Below are positions 49,955 through 60,259 of a stretch of DNA of 64,000 nucleotides, piece after piece (position 1 is the first letter of the stretch; the number at the start of each line of letters is the position of its first letter). Position numbers and translations under genes: made by a program. Location of the stretch: contig JBBBDQ010000420.1 of the NCBI GenBank assembly GCA_037127315.1, positions 2,627,501 through 2,691,500 on the forward strand, read 5' to 3'. The DNA comes from Ascarosepion bandense (Eukaryota > Mollusca > Cephalopoda > Sepiida > Sepiidae). A model generated the notes under the pieces. That model saw nothing but the letters and a program-made list of their open reading frames with translations, did not search any database and was not told where the DNA came from.

Positions 49955-50848
49955 TTTGTTCGAGGTTGTTTCATTTCTAAAACGAAGCTACTCTCAATTA
50001 ACCATCATCGACAATCTCACCTACCTCCCATTAGCATGGACCAGGCTTGCCTCCCAGAGAGTAAAACACTACGCCTCCTTGGTCTCACACTTTCAGCGGA
50101 CCTCAAATGGAATGACTATATCGAATCCATTGCTAAATCCGCTGCTATGAAAGTCGGTTCTCTGTGTAGGGCCCGGAAGTTTTTTCCGTCTGAATCTATC
50201 CTGCACATTTATAAATCTACCATCCGCTCGTGCATTGAATACTGCTGCCATATCTGGTCGGGTGCCGCTGCTGTTCTCCTCGGGCTTCTCGATAAGGTTC
50301 AGAGGAGGGTCTGTAATGTGATAGATACCGACATGGCAGACCGCCTGCAATCTCTCTCCCACCGGCGCGACGTGGCTTCCCTGTGTCTCTTCTATAAATA
50401 CTTTCACGGCTTCTGCTCCGATGAACTTAGATCACTGGTGCCCCCTAAATACGAATTTGCACGATATACTAGATTAGCAACTAGATCCCACCCTTTTACA
50501 GTGAAACCGATAAAATGCAGCCGTAACTTCTACTCCAACAGTTTCTTTCCTCGCACTTCCCGACTGTGGAATTCTCTTCCAAACGATTGTTTCCCCGACG
50601 GCTAAAATCTCCAGAAGTTTAAATGTAAGGTCAATAGACACCTCCTAACACACTAACCTGCTCCCATTCTATCAAGCACTCTTCCCATCTGCCTAACCCT
50701 CATCCTCGCCATCCTTACTCATCTGTCACCTTCCTCCTGACATTCCCTATGTCTAACCACTCCTTCTCTTTACCTTCCCCTATGTAGCCCCATGCGCAAT
50801 AGTGGCAGTGGAATGCCTTGCTTGGGGTGAGATGATTAAAAAATAAAA
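49955..50848 (+). mobile_element. CR1/Jockey-type LINE, longest copy in the window
   Basis: 50036-50605 is open for 189 codons: LRLLGLTLSADLKWNDYIES, IAKSAAMKVGSLCRARKFF, ESILHIYKSTIRSCIEYCCH, IWSGAAAVLLGLLDKVQRR, CLFYKYFHGFCSDELRSLVP and TSRLWNSLPNDCFPDG, then a premature stop. This is the conserved region after the RT domain; the catalytic YxDD lies further upstream and is lost by 5' truncation. The 3' UTR and TTGGGGTGAGATGATTAAA tail are complete. Nearly identical to 3147-3880. Confidence 0.95.
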
Positions 50849-50889
50849 AAAATTCACTCTCAGAATTTTCCTGTCTTTTATTTATTTAT

Positions 50890-51645
50890 TTTTTTAACAT
50901 ATCTTTTTTTATTCATTTCCCAACCATAGCAGGAATCCCATTGGTGCACAGGGGTTTAAAGTGAAGGAAATGACTTGGTACAGTGGGTATTGAAGGAAGG
51001 ATAAATGAACGAGATTCAAGAAGATAGAAGACGGAAATTAACATTGCACTTATTATTATTTTTTTCTGAGATTGCAGCTATCAGGGAAGCAAGTAAACGA
51101 AAGGTAGTTCCACAGGAGAGATGTGCGATTAGATTAGAAGTGACGGTTACATTTAACTATTCCAACATTAAAAAGGTGGAATTTAGTCTTTACTCAAGTC
51201 AGTTAAGTGCCATACGTGATACACGATTTGGGCGATCATGTCTCGAAAAAGACATAACTGACTGGGCAGAATATTATCCCGCAGTAGGTTGTCAATGCTT
51301 TCTGCGGTAGACTGGTTGCATGCCGAGGCTACAGATCCAAATCTGTCCTATTATTTAACCCATAACTAGAGGGAAGAGACGGATTAATACCTTTCCCAAG
51401 GGTATTTGTGCGAAAGTAAATACGAGGAATTCAACTGAAATTACTCTATGAGCTTGCTTAAATTTACATGGTCGGGGCACATCGGACAAAAGCTCCCCAG
51501 AAAATAAATATTTGTAGAAGAGGTAGAGGAAAGCAGCATCACGCCGGCGAGAAAATAACTGGAGCCGAGATGCCAGAACAGGACCGAGTTCATTGCAGAT
51601 CTTTCTTTGGATTTTGTCGATAACCTCGAGATATAAGCAGGAGCA
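50890..51645 (-). mobile_element. CR1/Jockey-type LINE, 3' part, split by a SINE
   Basis: Inverted. 3' end and UTR at 50890-51060, ORF piece to about 51192, a SINE at 51197-51440, then the ORF continues at 51445-51645 (complement encodes FLYKYLFSGELL..P and LSIKSKERSAMNSVLF-like pieces, ending near TCCTGCTTATATCTCGAGG). Short direct repeats TTACTC flank the SINE. Confidence 0.82.
51197..51440 (-). mobile_element. tRNA-derived SINE S1, 5'-truncated, inside a LINE
   Basis: From GTCAGTTAAGTGCCATACGT to GGAATTCAACTGAAA; A- and B-box ends are missing. TTTACTC/ATTACTC at its borders may be the TSD. Confidence 0.88.
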
Positions 51646-51649
51646 TTTT

Positions 51650-52680
51650 TATATATGCATCTATATATTTTTTTTGTCTAAGGAAGAATATATATTTATT
51701 TTGTTTTTATTTTGGTTTCCCTACTTAACTCCTTTCTCACCATTATCCACCAATGCTAACTACTCCTGTCTTCCGATCGCGTGAATTTCTATATGATACT
51801 GGCTCACACCTGCGTGTTTGCTGTTTACAAGAGTGGGCCTGTCAAATCTCCGAGATCTCTGTTCGCCCGTATTGCTTTGGCTGGTTTCAAATGCAAATAA
51901 CCTGATACGCCAGTCAATAAACACGGGATAGATACCCACATAGGACTTCTATCCGATTAAAACAAATCACTATTGAAGTACTTTGAGTATTCTTTATTAC
52001 CCTTTTTGTTGATATCATTTCTGTGTTTCACTTGCATTTATTTTATTTTATTTTATTTTTTGCTATTCAAATGGAAGGATAGCATTGTGGGGCTTCGCGT
52101 GTAAAAGAAAGCTTTATCATTGCTACACGTTCATGACTACGTGTATACAGATTCAGAAAGGTTGCAAAGCGTATGCATAAATGATCACAGACATTCAATT
52201 GTCATATGCCTATCACAAATATTAATGGATTTGCAAACGTTATTTACCGACCGATAGTCTATAGAGACAAGACAAATGTTTCATATATTTTTACTTTGGC
52301 TTGTTGTTACTATTCTCCGTGTGTCACTTTGATATCTTTCTTCTTTTTGGACCTATTTTTTTTTAAAGTTTCATGTATTTCCCATTTGGATTTCTGGCCG
52401 TGGACCGGTTCACTCAACGCACGCAAATGCCTGAACGTTCTCAGTTATGAATCATTGCAGATAGACAATTGAAGCCCTTATACCCTTTCAATATGAATCC
52501 TTTTATCAGGTTGAATTCACCATTCAAGATTCCACCTCTTTCAATTCATCTATCCTGCTACTAATCTACACCTCAACTAGACACATATACTTATATGCAT
52601 GTTTATATAGCTTTTAAATAAATGTTTATTATATTCACTGAGTAAACCGTACGAACTATTTACCATACCCAGTAAATCTC
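51650..52680. other. No gene seen (1.0 kb)
   Basis: No repeats or coding frames recognised. An 88-codon frame at 52206-52472 shows no motif. Confidence 0.45.
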
Positions 52681-52681
52681 T

Positions 52682-52684
<3 letters not shown>

Positions 52685-52731
<47 letters not shown>

Positions 52732-52821
52732 ATATAAAAAGCTCTACGTTGTATCGAGCACTCTTTATAAATGTAAATGCATGAACAATGGGTTTAAACC
52801 TACGTGTTCCATAACTTTCTT

Positions 52822-52870
<49 letters not shown>
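52685..52870. repeat. (TA)n flanking a PLE-type end
   Basis: TA at 52685-52727 and 52827-52870 enclose GCTCTACGTTGTATCGAGCA and CCTACGTGTTC, the same sequence that flanks the 11782-12002 inverted repeat. Confidence 0.8.
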
Positions 52871-52872
<2 letters not shown>

Positions 52873-53215
52873 TTTTTTTCTCGCGCTTCCCGCCTGTGAA
52901 ACTTCCCTCAATATAATTGCTTTCCTGACGACTACAACTTCCATGAATTTAAATGCAATGTCAATTCCCACCTTTTATCCACTTAACTCCAGCCCCTTTT
53001 ACATCACACCGTGTATCTTGTTCTTTTCCTTTCTCTCTACCTTCGCAACTGTCTTTACCCCTTGGTTCACATCCTTCTCTTGCCTTTTCTCTTTCACCCA
53101 CTGTAGCTGGTTTGTCTTTGTCTTCACTCTCCACTTGCCTAAATCTTTAACTCTCTTATGTAGCCCCTTGCCCATCAGTGACGGTACCTTCTTGCTTGGG
53201 GTGAAAAGATTGAAA
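52870..53215 (+). mobile_element. CR1/Jockey-type LINE, 3' fragment
   Basis: CTCGCGCTTCCCGCCTGTGA onward; ORF end LPACETSLNIIAFLTTTTSM-like in the wrong frame, then the 3' UTR to CTTGCTTGGGGTGAAAAGAT and an A-run, then (TA)n. Confidence 0.9.
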
Positions 53216-53219
53216 ATAA

Positions 53220-53221
<2 letters not shown>

Positions 53222-53260
<39 letters not shown>
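53222..53260. repeat. (TA)n microsatellite
   Basis: About 36 bases of TA directly after the LINE tail. Confidence 0.95.
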
Positions 53261-53261
<1 letters not shown>

Positions 53262-53441
53262 AAATACTGATGATAGAACCAACTTACCAAAACCTAAAAC
53301 TTTTATCTAGATACAGACTCGAATAAAACCATAAATACCGAAAAAAAAGTTAAAAATGCCTAAAACGCAAATTTAGTAATCGGTAAACTAAAGTTCTCGA
53401 AGGTCAGATTTCCGAGTAAAAACTTCTAACAATGTTAAAAC

Positions 53442-53575
53442 CTATGAAACGATGGCTCTAGTCGTAAACCGAGTTTTACTCTCATGTGATCTTCAGACCA
53501 CTTAAACTGCCTCAAGTCGTCTGAAGATACCATGAGCATAAAAATCGGGTTACGACTACAGCCATCGTTTCATAG
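53442..53575. mobile_element. Inverted-repeat unit with hammerhead-like halves
   Basis: Arms 53442-53499 and 53519-53575 are inverted around a 19-bp centre. Each arm opens at the centre with GTCTGAAGA, then C/TA..ATGAG and TAAAA.TCGG, a degraded CTGAAGA...GAAA layout. No coding. Confidence 0.75.
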
Positions 53576-53670
53576 TATATATATAACGTAGAAAACTTGG
53601 TATATCATCCAGGTGAATTCCGATAGAGACGAACTCAATGTTAAATTCATTTATTTAATTTAACAGAGTA

Positions 53671-53832
53671 ATATAATTTAGAAAAAAATTGATATACTAC
53701 AATTTCAATGGGTAATACATATTTCACCGCACAATGATGACCTGGCGGCTCGTCAGACCCAAGTGCTATAATCTGTGCAGTGAAATATGTATTACCCAAT
53801 AAAATTGTAGTATAGCAAAATTATTTCTAAAT

Positions 53833-53836
<4 letters not shown>
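53671..53836. mobile_element. Inverted-repeat unit containing a hammerhead
   Basis: Arms 53671-53732 and 53776-53836 (ATTTAGAAA.AA...CTACAATTT.A.TGGGTAATACAT and its complement). The centre carries the upstream half of the hammerhead at 53710-53760. Confidence 0.75.
53710..53760 (-). ncRNA. Type I hammerhead ribozyme motif, complete core
   Basis: Minus strand: GGGT, CTGACGA (complement of 53750-53756), stem II GCCGC/GCGGT with a 14-nt loop, GAAA (complement of 53722-53725), stem III TA-TG-TA, TT, then ACCC pairing perfectly with GGGT. Position 7 is variable in hammerheads, so CTGACGA is allowed. The cleavage triplet would be ATT. Stem III is minimal. Confidence 0.68.
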
Positions 53837-53896
<60 letters not shown>

Positions 53897-53945
53897 GCTT
53901 TTAATATATATGAAATATGCTTTAATATATATATATGTAATATGC

Positions 53946-53989
<44 letters not shown>

Positions 53990-53990
53990 G
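53833..53990. repeat. (TA)n block with repeated spacer
   Basis: Several (TA)n runs separated by copies of ATGAAATATGCTTT(T)AATA, indicating local duplication. Confidence 0.9.
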
Positions 53991-54109
53991 CATATTTCAT
54001 TAAATACAAGTTTTGTTTATTTATCTTATGTAATTTTTTTCATATTCACTGATAAGCTTAATAGCATTATAATTAAATGAAGAAAATAAATTACAATATT
54101 GGTACATCA

Positions 54110-54780
54110 TTTTTTTTAATAATCCAGTCTAAGATTTCAATTTCAGCTTACATAAGCCATTTTCAAAGATGTCAAATTACATTATATATTACAAAGACGG
54201 ACAAACGGTAATGACAAACTGTTTTTGTTTATATGGAAGATTTCCAAGCAACAACAAACTGTGCATTTAAGACGCTCGGAGTGAATGTTGCATCACAGCT
54301 CATGACGTCACACATGACCAAGCGAGAGTGAAAATAAATATTAAGTATGGGAAGCCATTGGAAAAAACAGTCGCTTCTGTCATTAATTATAGGCATTTAA
54401 GGATATTTGTGGAGATTTCATGGTTTATGTTGTTCAGGTTGGGTTTCAATTGTTTTATGTACATAGCTTCTAGAATTTTTAGTTTTTGTTTATTGTTTTC
54501 ATGTTTAAGTATAGTTGTGTTTTCAATTAGGGTTTTCCGGAATTGTGTATGTGGCCAGGCATGTAAATGCCTAAAAATGTTAAAATTACTGTTCAAGTGC
54601 AGTGAAAGCGAGTTTGTGGCGTGACCAACATAAATATTATTTAATCCGTTGGAGATACAATCTCCCAAAGGGCACTTGAATTTGTAAACTATGTTTTTTT
54701 GAAAATCGCTAACCGGGGGAGAAGAATCATTGCGAATAATTGAGTCGGATATACTAGTTTTAGAGTAGTATATGATTAAC
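54110..54780 (-). pseudogene. Penelope-like element, GIY-YIG domain with terminal unit
   Basis: The minus-strand frame 54387-54668 (93 codons) reads GDCISNGLNNIYVGHATNSL, then HLNSNFNIFRHLHAW, TQFRKTLIENTTILKHE, and LKILEAMYIKQLKPNLNNIN. NIYVG is the first half of the GIY-YIG nuclease signature and the end matches the 42612 piece. The 3' flank (54110-54380) is a diverged terminal unit with GACGTCA and a TTTCAGCTTACATAAGCCAT motif. RT domain absent. Confidence 0.88.
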
Positions 54781-54798
54781 TTAATTTTTTTTTTTTGC

Positions 54799-54852
54799 TA
54801 GGATCTGTTGTAGATATATTAGTAAATACTAATATATCTACAACAGATCCTA
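54799..54852. repeat. Perfect 54-bp palindrome
   Basis: 26-bp arms (TAGGATCTGTTGTAGATATA... and complement) around AA. It sits directly before the Ty3/gypsy fragment. Confidence 0.95.
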
Positions 54853-54856
54853 AATA

Positions 54857-55530
54857 TGGTTAGGGGGCAGTTTTGTTACACAAAGAAGATGGCAAAAACA
54901 GATTCACCATTTTTCAAGAACGCTGCTTCCGGCGGAATGGAACTATTCGCAAATAGAGAAGGAAGGTTTAGCTATAATATTTGCGATAAAAGATTTCATG
55001 AATACTTGCACGGGAGAGAATTCATATTACAAACGGATCATCATATATTGTTAGCAACAGTTGATTCGATAAAGGAACACCAACGCAGACTGCGAACCGC
55101 TTACAGAGATGGGCAACGATGCTACTAAATTATTCATTCAAAATGAAATTCTTACCGGCAAAAGAAATCGCACATGCGGATGGATTATCGAGATTAATTC
55201 CAAAACCGAGGAGACGGCCATTGCTTTCTTAATGTCCGAGATGGAGGTAAAATACGTTTTAAACAATACAGTAAAAGAACTTCCAGTTACTTTAGAGGAG
55301 ATAACTTTGAAAACAAAATTGGATAAGTTTATTAAACGTACAAAAAAGGAATTAATGAAACAGAAAAATAAAGCAAACAATATATTTTCAGTGTGCAATG
55401 GCATATTGATTTACAGAGACCGGGTGGTTGTACCTACAGTGCTAACAAAGAAAATTTTAAGAAATTTAAAGTTACACCTACTACTGCGAGAGACTGTAAA
55501 TATTGTATATACATCATGGTAGTACCACTC
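54857..55530 (+). pseudogene. Ty3/gypsy-type pol fragment (RNase H to integrase N-terminus)
   Basis: Frames read LGAVLLHKEDGK, then ICDKRFHEYLHGREFILQTD with HH (the TD Asp is an RNase H catalytic position), RLQRWATMLLNYSFKMKFLP, HADGLSRLI, and later LIYRDRVVVPTVLTKKIL, which precedes the integrase HHCC zinc motif. Multiple frameshifts. The order RNase H then integrase identifies the Ty3/gypsy lineage. RT and LTRs are not present. Dead. Confidence 0.88.
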
Positions 55531-55539
55531 TATTAATAA

Positions 55540-56080
55540 AGTAGTTTAGCTATATTTCTCGGGGTATATCTTCATTCCACGATACAACACATATAAGACT
55601 ACTACAACCTGTAAGTAGCACAACAAATTCTCGACTCTCGCCACTTCCTAAAATCGTACTAGACAAGTAATCTCCCTTGACGTAATCTCCATAGGCACAA
55701 AATGTATGCCCTTTGTCCTAAAAATATTCGACCTATTAATTCAACTTCTCAGATTTTCATATCAATGTTTTAGTTTAAATTGAATTATTACTGAAATAAA
55801 TACTGTATATCTTATGAGTAAAATAAATGCGGTGTATTTTATTATTGGTTGAATCGTGCGATGAACTGACACTGCTCTTATAGTACAGTAAAATAAATTA
55901 TGAAATTGTGATGGACGGACGCAATTGTTATTATAGTATAGAGTTTCGAATATAAAATGGATTCCTTGCTAGGCTGAGAACTTTTTAGCACTTAAAGTCA
56001 GACAAATTGATTATAACTACTACTACTATTAATCTTGTTAATGATGACGATGAAATATTGATACTAAAAAAAAGCAAGCA
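55540..56080. other. No gene seen
   Basis: AT-rich, nothing recognised. Confidence 0.45.
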
Positions 56081-56084
56081 GTTT

Positions 56085-56137
56085 AAGTGACGAGGAGATA
56101 TGGGCCGGTGATCATGTCAACTGCAAACAAACACACC

Positions 56138-56211
<74 letters not shown>

Positions 56212-56397
56212 GTTTTTGCCTTTTTTCTTTGCGATTTCTTTTTCATCTCATCAAACACGTATCATCTGCTTGTTAGCACTTGCAATTGAATTCATAATTT
56301 CGTATATCTACGTGCGTGCCAAGGGAGACTTAGATGAACGCTCCAGAAGGTTAACAATCTAGAATTGACTACTGAAGAGAGAAAAGCGAATTAAACG

Positions 56398-56400
<3 letters not shown>
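56085..56400. repeat. Dispersed repeat Q2, copy 2 (inverted), with (TA)n and (GA)n
   Basis: GAGGAGATATGGGCCGGTGA and TGCAAACAAACA, a TA (56142-56180) and GA (56180-56210) run inserted, then CATCTGCTTGTTAGCACTTG and AGCGAATTAAACGATA leading into (CA)n. Inverse of 43990-44335, where TG occupies the same edge. Confidence 0.8.
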
Positions 56401-56467
<67 letters not shown>

Positions 56468-56518
56468 GCACACACACACACACACACACACGCACGCACG
56501 CACACACACACACACACA
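56399..56518. repeat. (CA)n microsatellite, 120 bp
   Basis: The longest CA run in the window, with a few CG interruptions in its second half. Confidence 0.98.
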
Positions 56519-56766
56519 AATTACTTCGACTTTTATTTTTAGAGAATACTCGCATTTGAATAGATGACGCGTTTTTGTTGTTGTTTTTTAAGTGTGTATT
56601 ACGTCTTCTGGGTTGCTCACTCCAGAGAAACTATTAAAAGGAATGCGAACCGGGACACGTTCGAACTTACACCCCCACCTTTATGGAATAAACACCCGTT
56701 TGATCCGGTGTGCATTAGACTGCTCGGACAGCTAGAGCTTCACATCAAGTTTCTCTTTACATGTGC

Positions 56767-56794
<28 letters not shown>

Positions 56795-56798
<4 letters not shown>

Positions 56799-57183
56799 TC
56801 CGTTTGATTCCATCTTGCACATATACAAATTAATCATCCACCCACGTATAAAGAGCCGTCACTTCTACTCCCTCAGCTTCTTTTCTCGCACTTCCCGCCT
56901 GTGGAACTCTCTTCTGTATACTTGCTTTCCTAGACGACTACAACCTCCAGTAATTTAAATACACTGTAAATTCCCATCTCTTATTCACTTGATTCCAGTC
57001 ATTTCTACATCACCCCGAGTATCTTGTTCTTTTCCTTTCTCTCTACCCTAGCAAAGGTCTTCACACCTTTGTTCCCATCCTTCTCTTGCAATTTCTCTGA
57101 CATCCCATGTAACTGATTCGTCTTTCTCTTCACTCTCCTCCTGCCTAAACTTTTACTCTCTTAAGTAGCTCCTTGAGCATCAG
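56795..57183 (+). mobile_element. CR1/Jockey-type LINE, 3' fragment
   Basis: Begins CCGTTTGATTCCATCTTGC; FYSLSFFSRTSRLWNSLLYT encoded at about 56860-56925; the 3' UTR is cut by (TA)n after GAGCATCAG. An internal deletion joins the STIRP region to the FYS region. Confidence 0.88.
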
Positions 57184-57186
57184 TAT

Positions 57187-57195
57187 ATATATATT

Positions 57196-57250
<55 letters not shown>
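57187..57250. repeat. (TA)n microsatellite
   Basis: TA run with one CAA interruption. Confidence 0.95.
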
Positions 57251-57254
<4 letters not shown>

Positions 57255-57403
57255 TTTAATTCAGATACTTCAATCCAAGGGAAAAAAGCAGGAAGGTAAA
57301 TTCCAAAAAACCCGATCCTAATTAATATTAAAAATTTATTTTAATATTAAAAAATGATACAGGAAGAGAGCTCCATGTAATAAAATATTACAGAGCAAAT
57401 ATA

Positions 57404-57561
57404 TATATTAAAAAAGGATTAATTCAAAGATGTTGAATAGCCATTTCGATATGAAGATCCCCCCAGTTTCTGAAAGGTTTTTTCTGTTGCTGAGGTGATG
57501 TGTCGTCCCCCGTGGGGATCTTCATATCGAAATGGCTATTCAACATCTTTGAATTAATCCT

Positions 57562-57570
<9 letters not shown>
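57404..57570. repeat. Inverted repeat, about 55-bp near-perfect arms
   Basis: TTAAAAAAGGATTAATTCAA through ATATGAAGATCCCC is repeated in complement at 57516-57570 around a 55-60-bp centre. (TA)n follows. It has no GAAA core, so I do not class it with the hammerhead units. Confidence 0.88.
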
Positions 57571-57622
<52 letters not shown>

Positions 57623-57725
57623 AATTTTTGTTATTAGAATGGTTTATGAAAGCATAATATCACTACATAAAAATTCATGTTTCGGAACAATACTGTTCTT
57701 CTTCAGGTAATATGTTGAAAAAAAT
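57569..57725. mobile_element. (TA)n and PLE-type end with hammerhead-like motif
   Basis: After (TA)n, TTGTAATTTTTGTTATTAGA and ATATCACTACATAAAAATTC parallel the arm at 11782. The minus strand has CTGAAGA, A, stem II GAAC/GTTC, C, GAAACATG (complement of 57675-57706). Confidence 0.65.
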
Positions 57726-57730
57726 TATAT

Positions 57731-57746
57731 CTGCGGATGACTATAT
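57731..57746 (+). repeat. S2 element 3' stub starting at the ribozyme cleavage site
   Basis: CTGCGGATGACTATAT matches the S2 copies from the last base before predicted cleavage onward; what precedes (AAAATTATAT) does not match S2. Short, so chance or simple truncation cannot be excluded. Confidence 0.5.
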
Positions 57747-57749
57747 ATA

Positions 57750-58060
57750 TACACATACATTTCGTTGAAAACGACCGAGAAGGAAGATTTTCTTAATTTT
57801 TATTTTTATTTTCCAGTATTCTTACACGTTTCCTTTTTGCAGGAGATAAAGAATGTAAAAATACCCCATAATTATTATAGTTCCATGCGCTTTCGGCTAT
57901 TTCACTGGCCGTTGTGTTCGGTATAGTTATGCTTAAATTCCAATCTCTTAAACGGCCAGTTTGTAAAATGCGCCTGTTGATTGTGTAGTGCATGAAACTA
58001 CGATTCGTGCGGAAAAGTGACCGCTTTCAGCAGCCACGTGCCCATGAGCCTTGGTTCACT
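57750..58060. other. No gene seen
   Basis: A 66-codon minus frame at 57793-57993 has no recognised motif. Confidence 0.4.
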
Positions 58061-58064
58061 TCTA

Positions 58065-58093
58065 CACACACACACGCACGCACACACATATGA

Positions 58094-58167
<74 letters not shown>
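58065..58167. repeat. (CA)n-(TA)n-(TG)n compound microsatellite
   Basis: CA 58063-58088, TA 58097-58118 and TG 58119-58167: the CA and TG ends make an imperfect inverted repeat. 58170-58500 is AT-rich and unassigned. Confidence 0.95.
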
Positions 58168-58169
<2 letters not shown>

Positions 58170-58504
58170 AGAAGTTTATCGTTTAACTGAGCAATTTTGA
58201 AATTTCATGAAGGCATTGTTGGAATGTTTCGCTCTTCTTTTTCTGCTGTTTCCTGATTTTTTGTTATTTTTCCAGAACTTGGTGCAATTTAATATTTAAT
58301 ATCTTTGTATGTCATTGACTCTGCAGTTGGGCAGACCTATACATAACCATATATGTATATATAATAATATATATAAACATATATGTATATATAATAATAT
58401 AATACATGTATATCCACACAAATTCGACATCTGTGCATTGATGTAATTAATATATATGAACTTATATGGTTTAACAACCCGTTCTGTAGACTATCAACTA
58501 TTAA

Positions 58505-59070
58505 CATTGGTAAGATCTTTCTTAAATTAATAAGTAAACATTTTCATGGGGATAACCCCCTGAATAAGATATTCAATAGGAAAACTATCAAGATTAGTTA
58601 CTCGTGTATTAATAATATGTATAGCATTATTAGCTTCCACAATAAACAAATCTTAGAGAAGTTGGGAATGCAATACAGATAAAAGAATGATACCCCGTGT
58701 AATTGTAGATCTAGTAATAACTGTCCGGTTGAGGGTAAATGTAGATCGGAAAAATGTAATTTATCACGCCACTATCTACCCTAAGGAAAATAATGAGAAA
58801 TGTAATGTTTATATAGGAATTTCTGCAGGAATTTGGAAGCAAAGGCTTTATACACACAGGCACTCCTTCATCAACCCTAGTTTAAGATACCAAACAACCC
58901 TTTTTAGAAAATAATGGGAATAAAATTTAAGTAACTTAAATCCACAGATAAAATGGAAGCTCATAGGCAAGGCTTGAATCCCTTAATAGCTTAAGAGATA
59001 TATGTAATCTATGTTTGACAGAGAGAATTAAAATTTTAAAATTTCAATACCAAAATATACTCCTAAATAA
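58505..59070 (+). pseudogene. Penelope-like element, RT end and GIY-YIG, copy 1
   Basis: IGKIFLKLISKHFHGDNPLN, KIFNRKTIKISYSCINNMYS (RT C-terminus), then CNCRSSNNCPVEGKCRSEKC (cysteine motif) and VYIGISAGIWKQRLYTHRHS (GIY-YIG: the Tyr, Gly and Arg positions are kept), FINPSLRYQTTLF. Broken by frameshifts and stops. Truncated at CTCCTAAATAAAC where a SINE piece begins. Confidence 0.88.
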
Positions 59071-59071
59071 A

Positions 59072-59207
59072 CAGATTGGGTTATATATCCTTGGCTGGCA
59101 ACCAGTCTACCACAAAAAGCAATGACAACCTACTGTGGGATAATCTTCTGCCCAGTAAGTCTTGTCTCTTTTGAGACATGATCGCCCAAAGTGTGGCACT
59201 TAACTGA
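59072..59207 (+). mobile_element. tRNA-derived SINE S1, 3' half
   Basis: AGATTGGGTTATATATCCTT to GTGGCACTTAACTGACTGA. It lies exactly between two PLE copies. Confidence 0.9.
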
Positions 59208-59770
59208 CTGATCCCCTGAATAAGATATTCAATAGAAAAAGTATCAAGATTAGTTACTCGTGTATTAATAATATGTATAACATTATTAGCTCCCACAATA
59301 ACCAAATCTTGAAAAAGTGTAGTAAATCCAATACAGAAAATAGAATGATACCCAGCTAGATCTAGAAATAACTGTCCCGTTGAGGGTAAATGTAGATCGT
59401 AAAATATAATCTATCAAGCCACCATCTACCCTAAGGAAAATAAGGAGAAATGCAATGTTTATATTAATGAATTTCAGCGGGAATTCGGAAGCAACGGCTT
59501 AATACCCACAGACACTCCTTCACCAATCCTAGTTTAAGCTACCAAACAGCCCTTTCTAAAAAATACTGAGAATTAAAAGAAAATAACTTAAATCCACAGA
59601 TGCAATGGAAACTTATAGGCAAGAGAGATAGATGGAAATCTATATTTGACAGCAAAAACTAAAATTTTGAAAATTCAATACCGAAAATACTCCTAAATAA
59701 ACGAAGGGAGATCATAAGTTTATGTCGTCATAGAAATAAGTATAAATTAAAATAATTATCCTATTCCTCC
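59208..59770 (+). pseudogene. Penelope-like element, RT end and GIY-YIG, copy 2
   Basis: Restarts at CCCCTGAATAAGATATTCAA and runs parallel to copy 1 with many differences, through the cysteine motif and a GIY-YIG region more damaged than copy 1. It continues to the ORF end (REIISLCRHRNKYKL in a broken frame), which copy 1 lacks. Confidence 0.85.
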
Positions 59771-60056
59771 AATTAGTCACAATAAGGTTTTCTTTTTAAA
59801 TTTCGCTAAGCAGTTACTTCCCCACCACTGACCACTATTAACTCAAGGGTCAAGACACATACCTCCCACTACCAAAGAGGATATTACTACTAAAATGTGT
59901 CTAGCCTAACACTATAAAAACCAATACCTCCCAACCCCTTCATTTACTAGAGCTAACATCTGGGCTTAGAATTTTTCCTCATTCTCTGTTTATAAAGGGC
60001 TGAAAAATGACATGTTGAAAATGGCTATTTCCCCGCTAAGTTTTATTTGAACTTAC

Positions 60057-60057
<1 letters not shown>

Positions 60058-60107
<50 letters not shown>
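60058..60107. repeat. (TA)n microsatellite
   Basis: About 50 bases of TA followed by a short TG run. Confidence 0.96.
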
Positions 60108-60111
<4 letters not shown>

Positions 60112-60229
60112 TGTGTGTGTGTGTTTCGTCTTATAATTTCGAGAGATTATGTCTCTTTCTTGTTTTGAATATATTTGATACTCTATTTCATTTTGTATAA
60201 TCTATGATACTTGCTTATAAAATGTGATC

Positions 60230-60256
60230 TATTATTTTGAGACACCCTGTACATTA
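60230..60256 (-). repeat. mariner-like terminal sequence (solo end)
   Basis: The complement reads TGTACAGGGTGTCTCAAAAT, the common mariner/IS630 TIR start after TA. No transposase or partner end found nearby. Confidence 0.5.
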
Positions 60257-60259
60257 CAT

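Noticed and set aside
57404..57570. Inverted repeat as a further ribozyme unit
   Set aside because: Good arms but no CTGANGA/GAAA pair on either strand.
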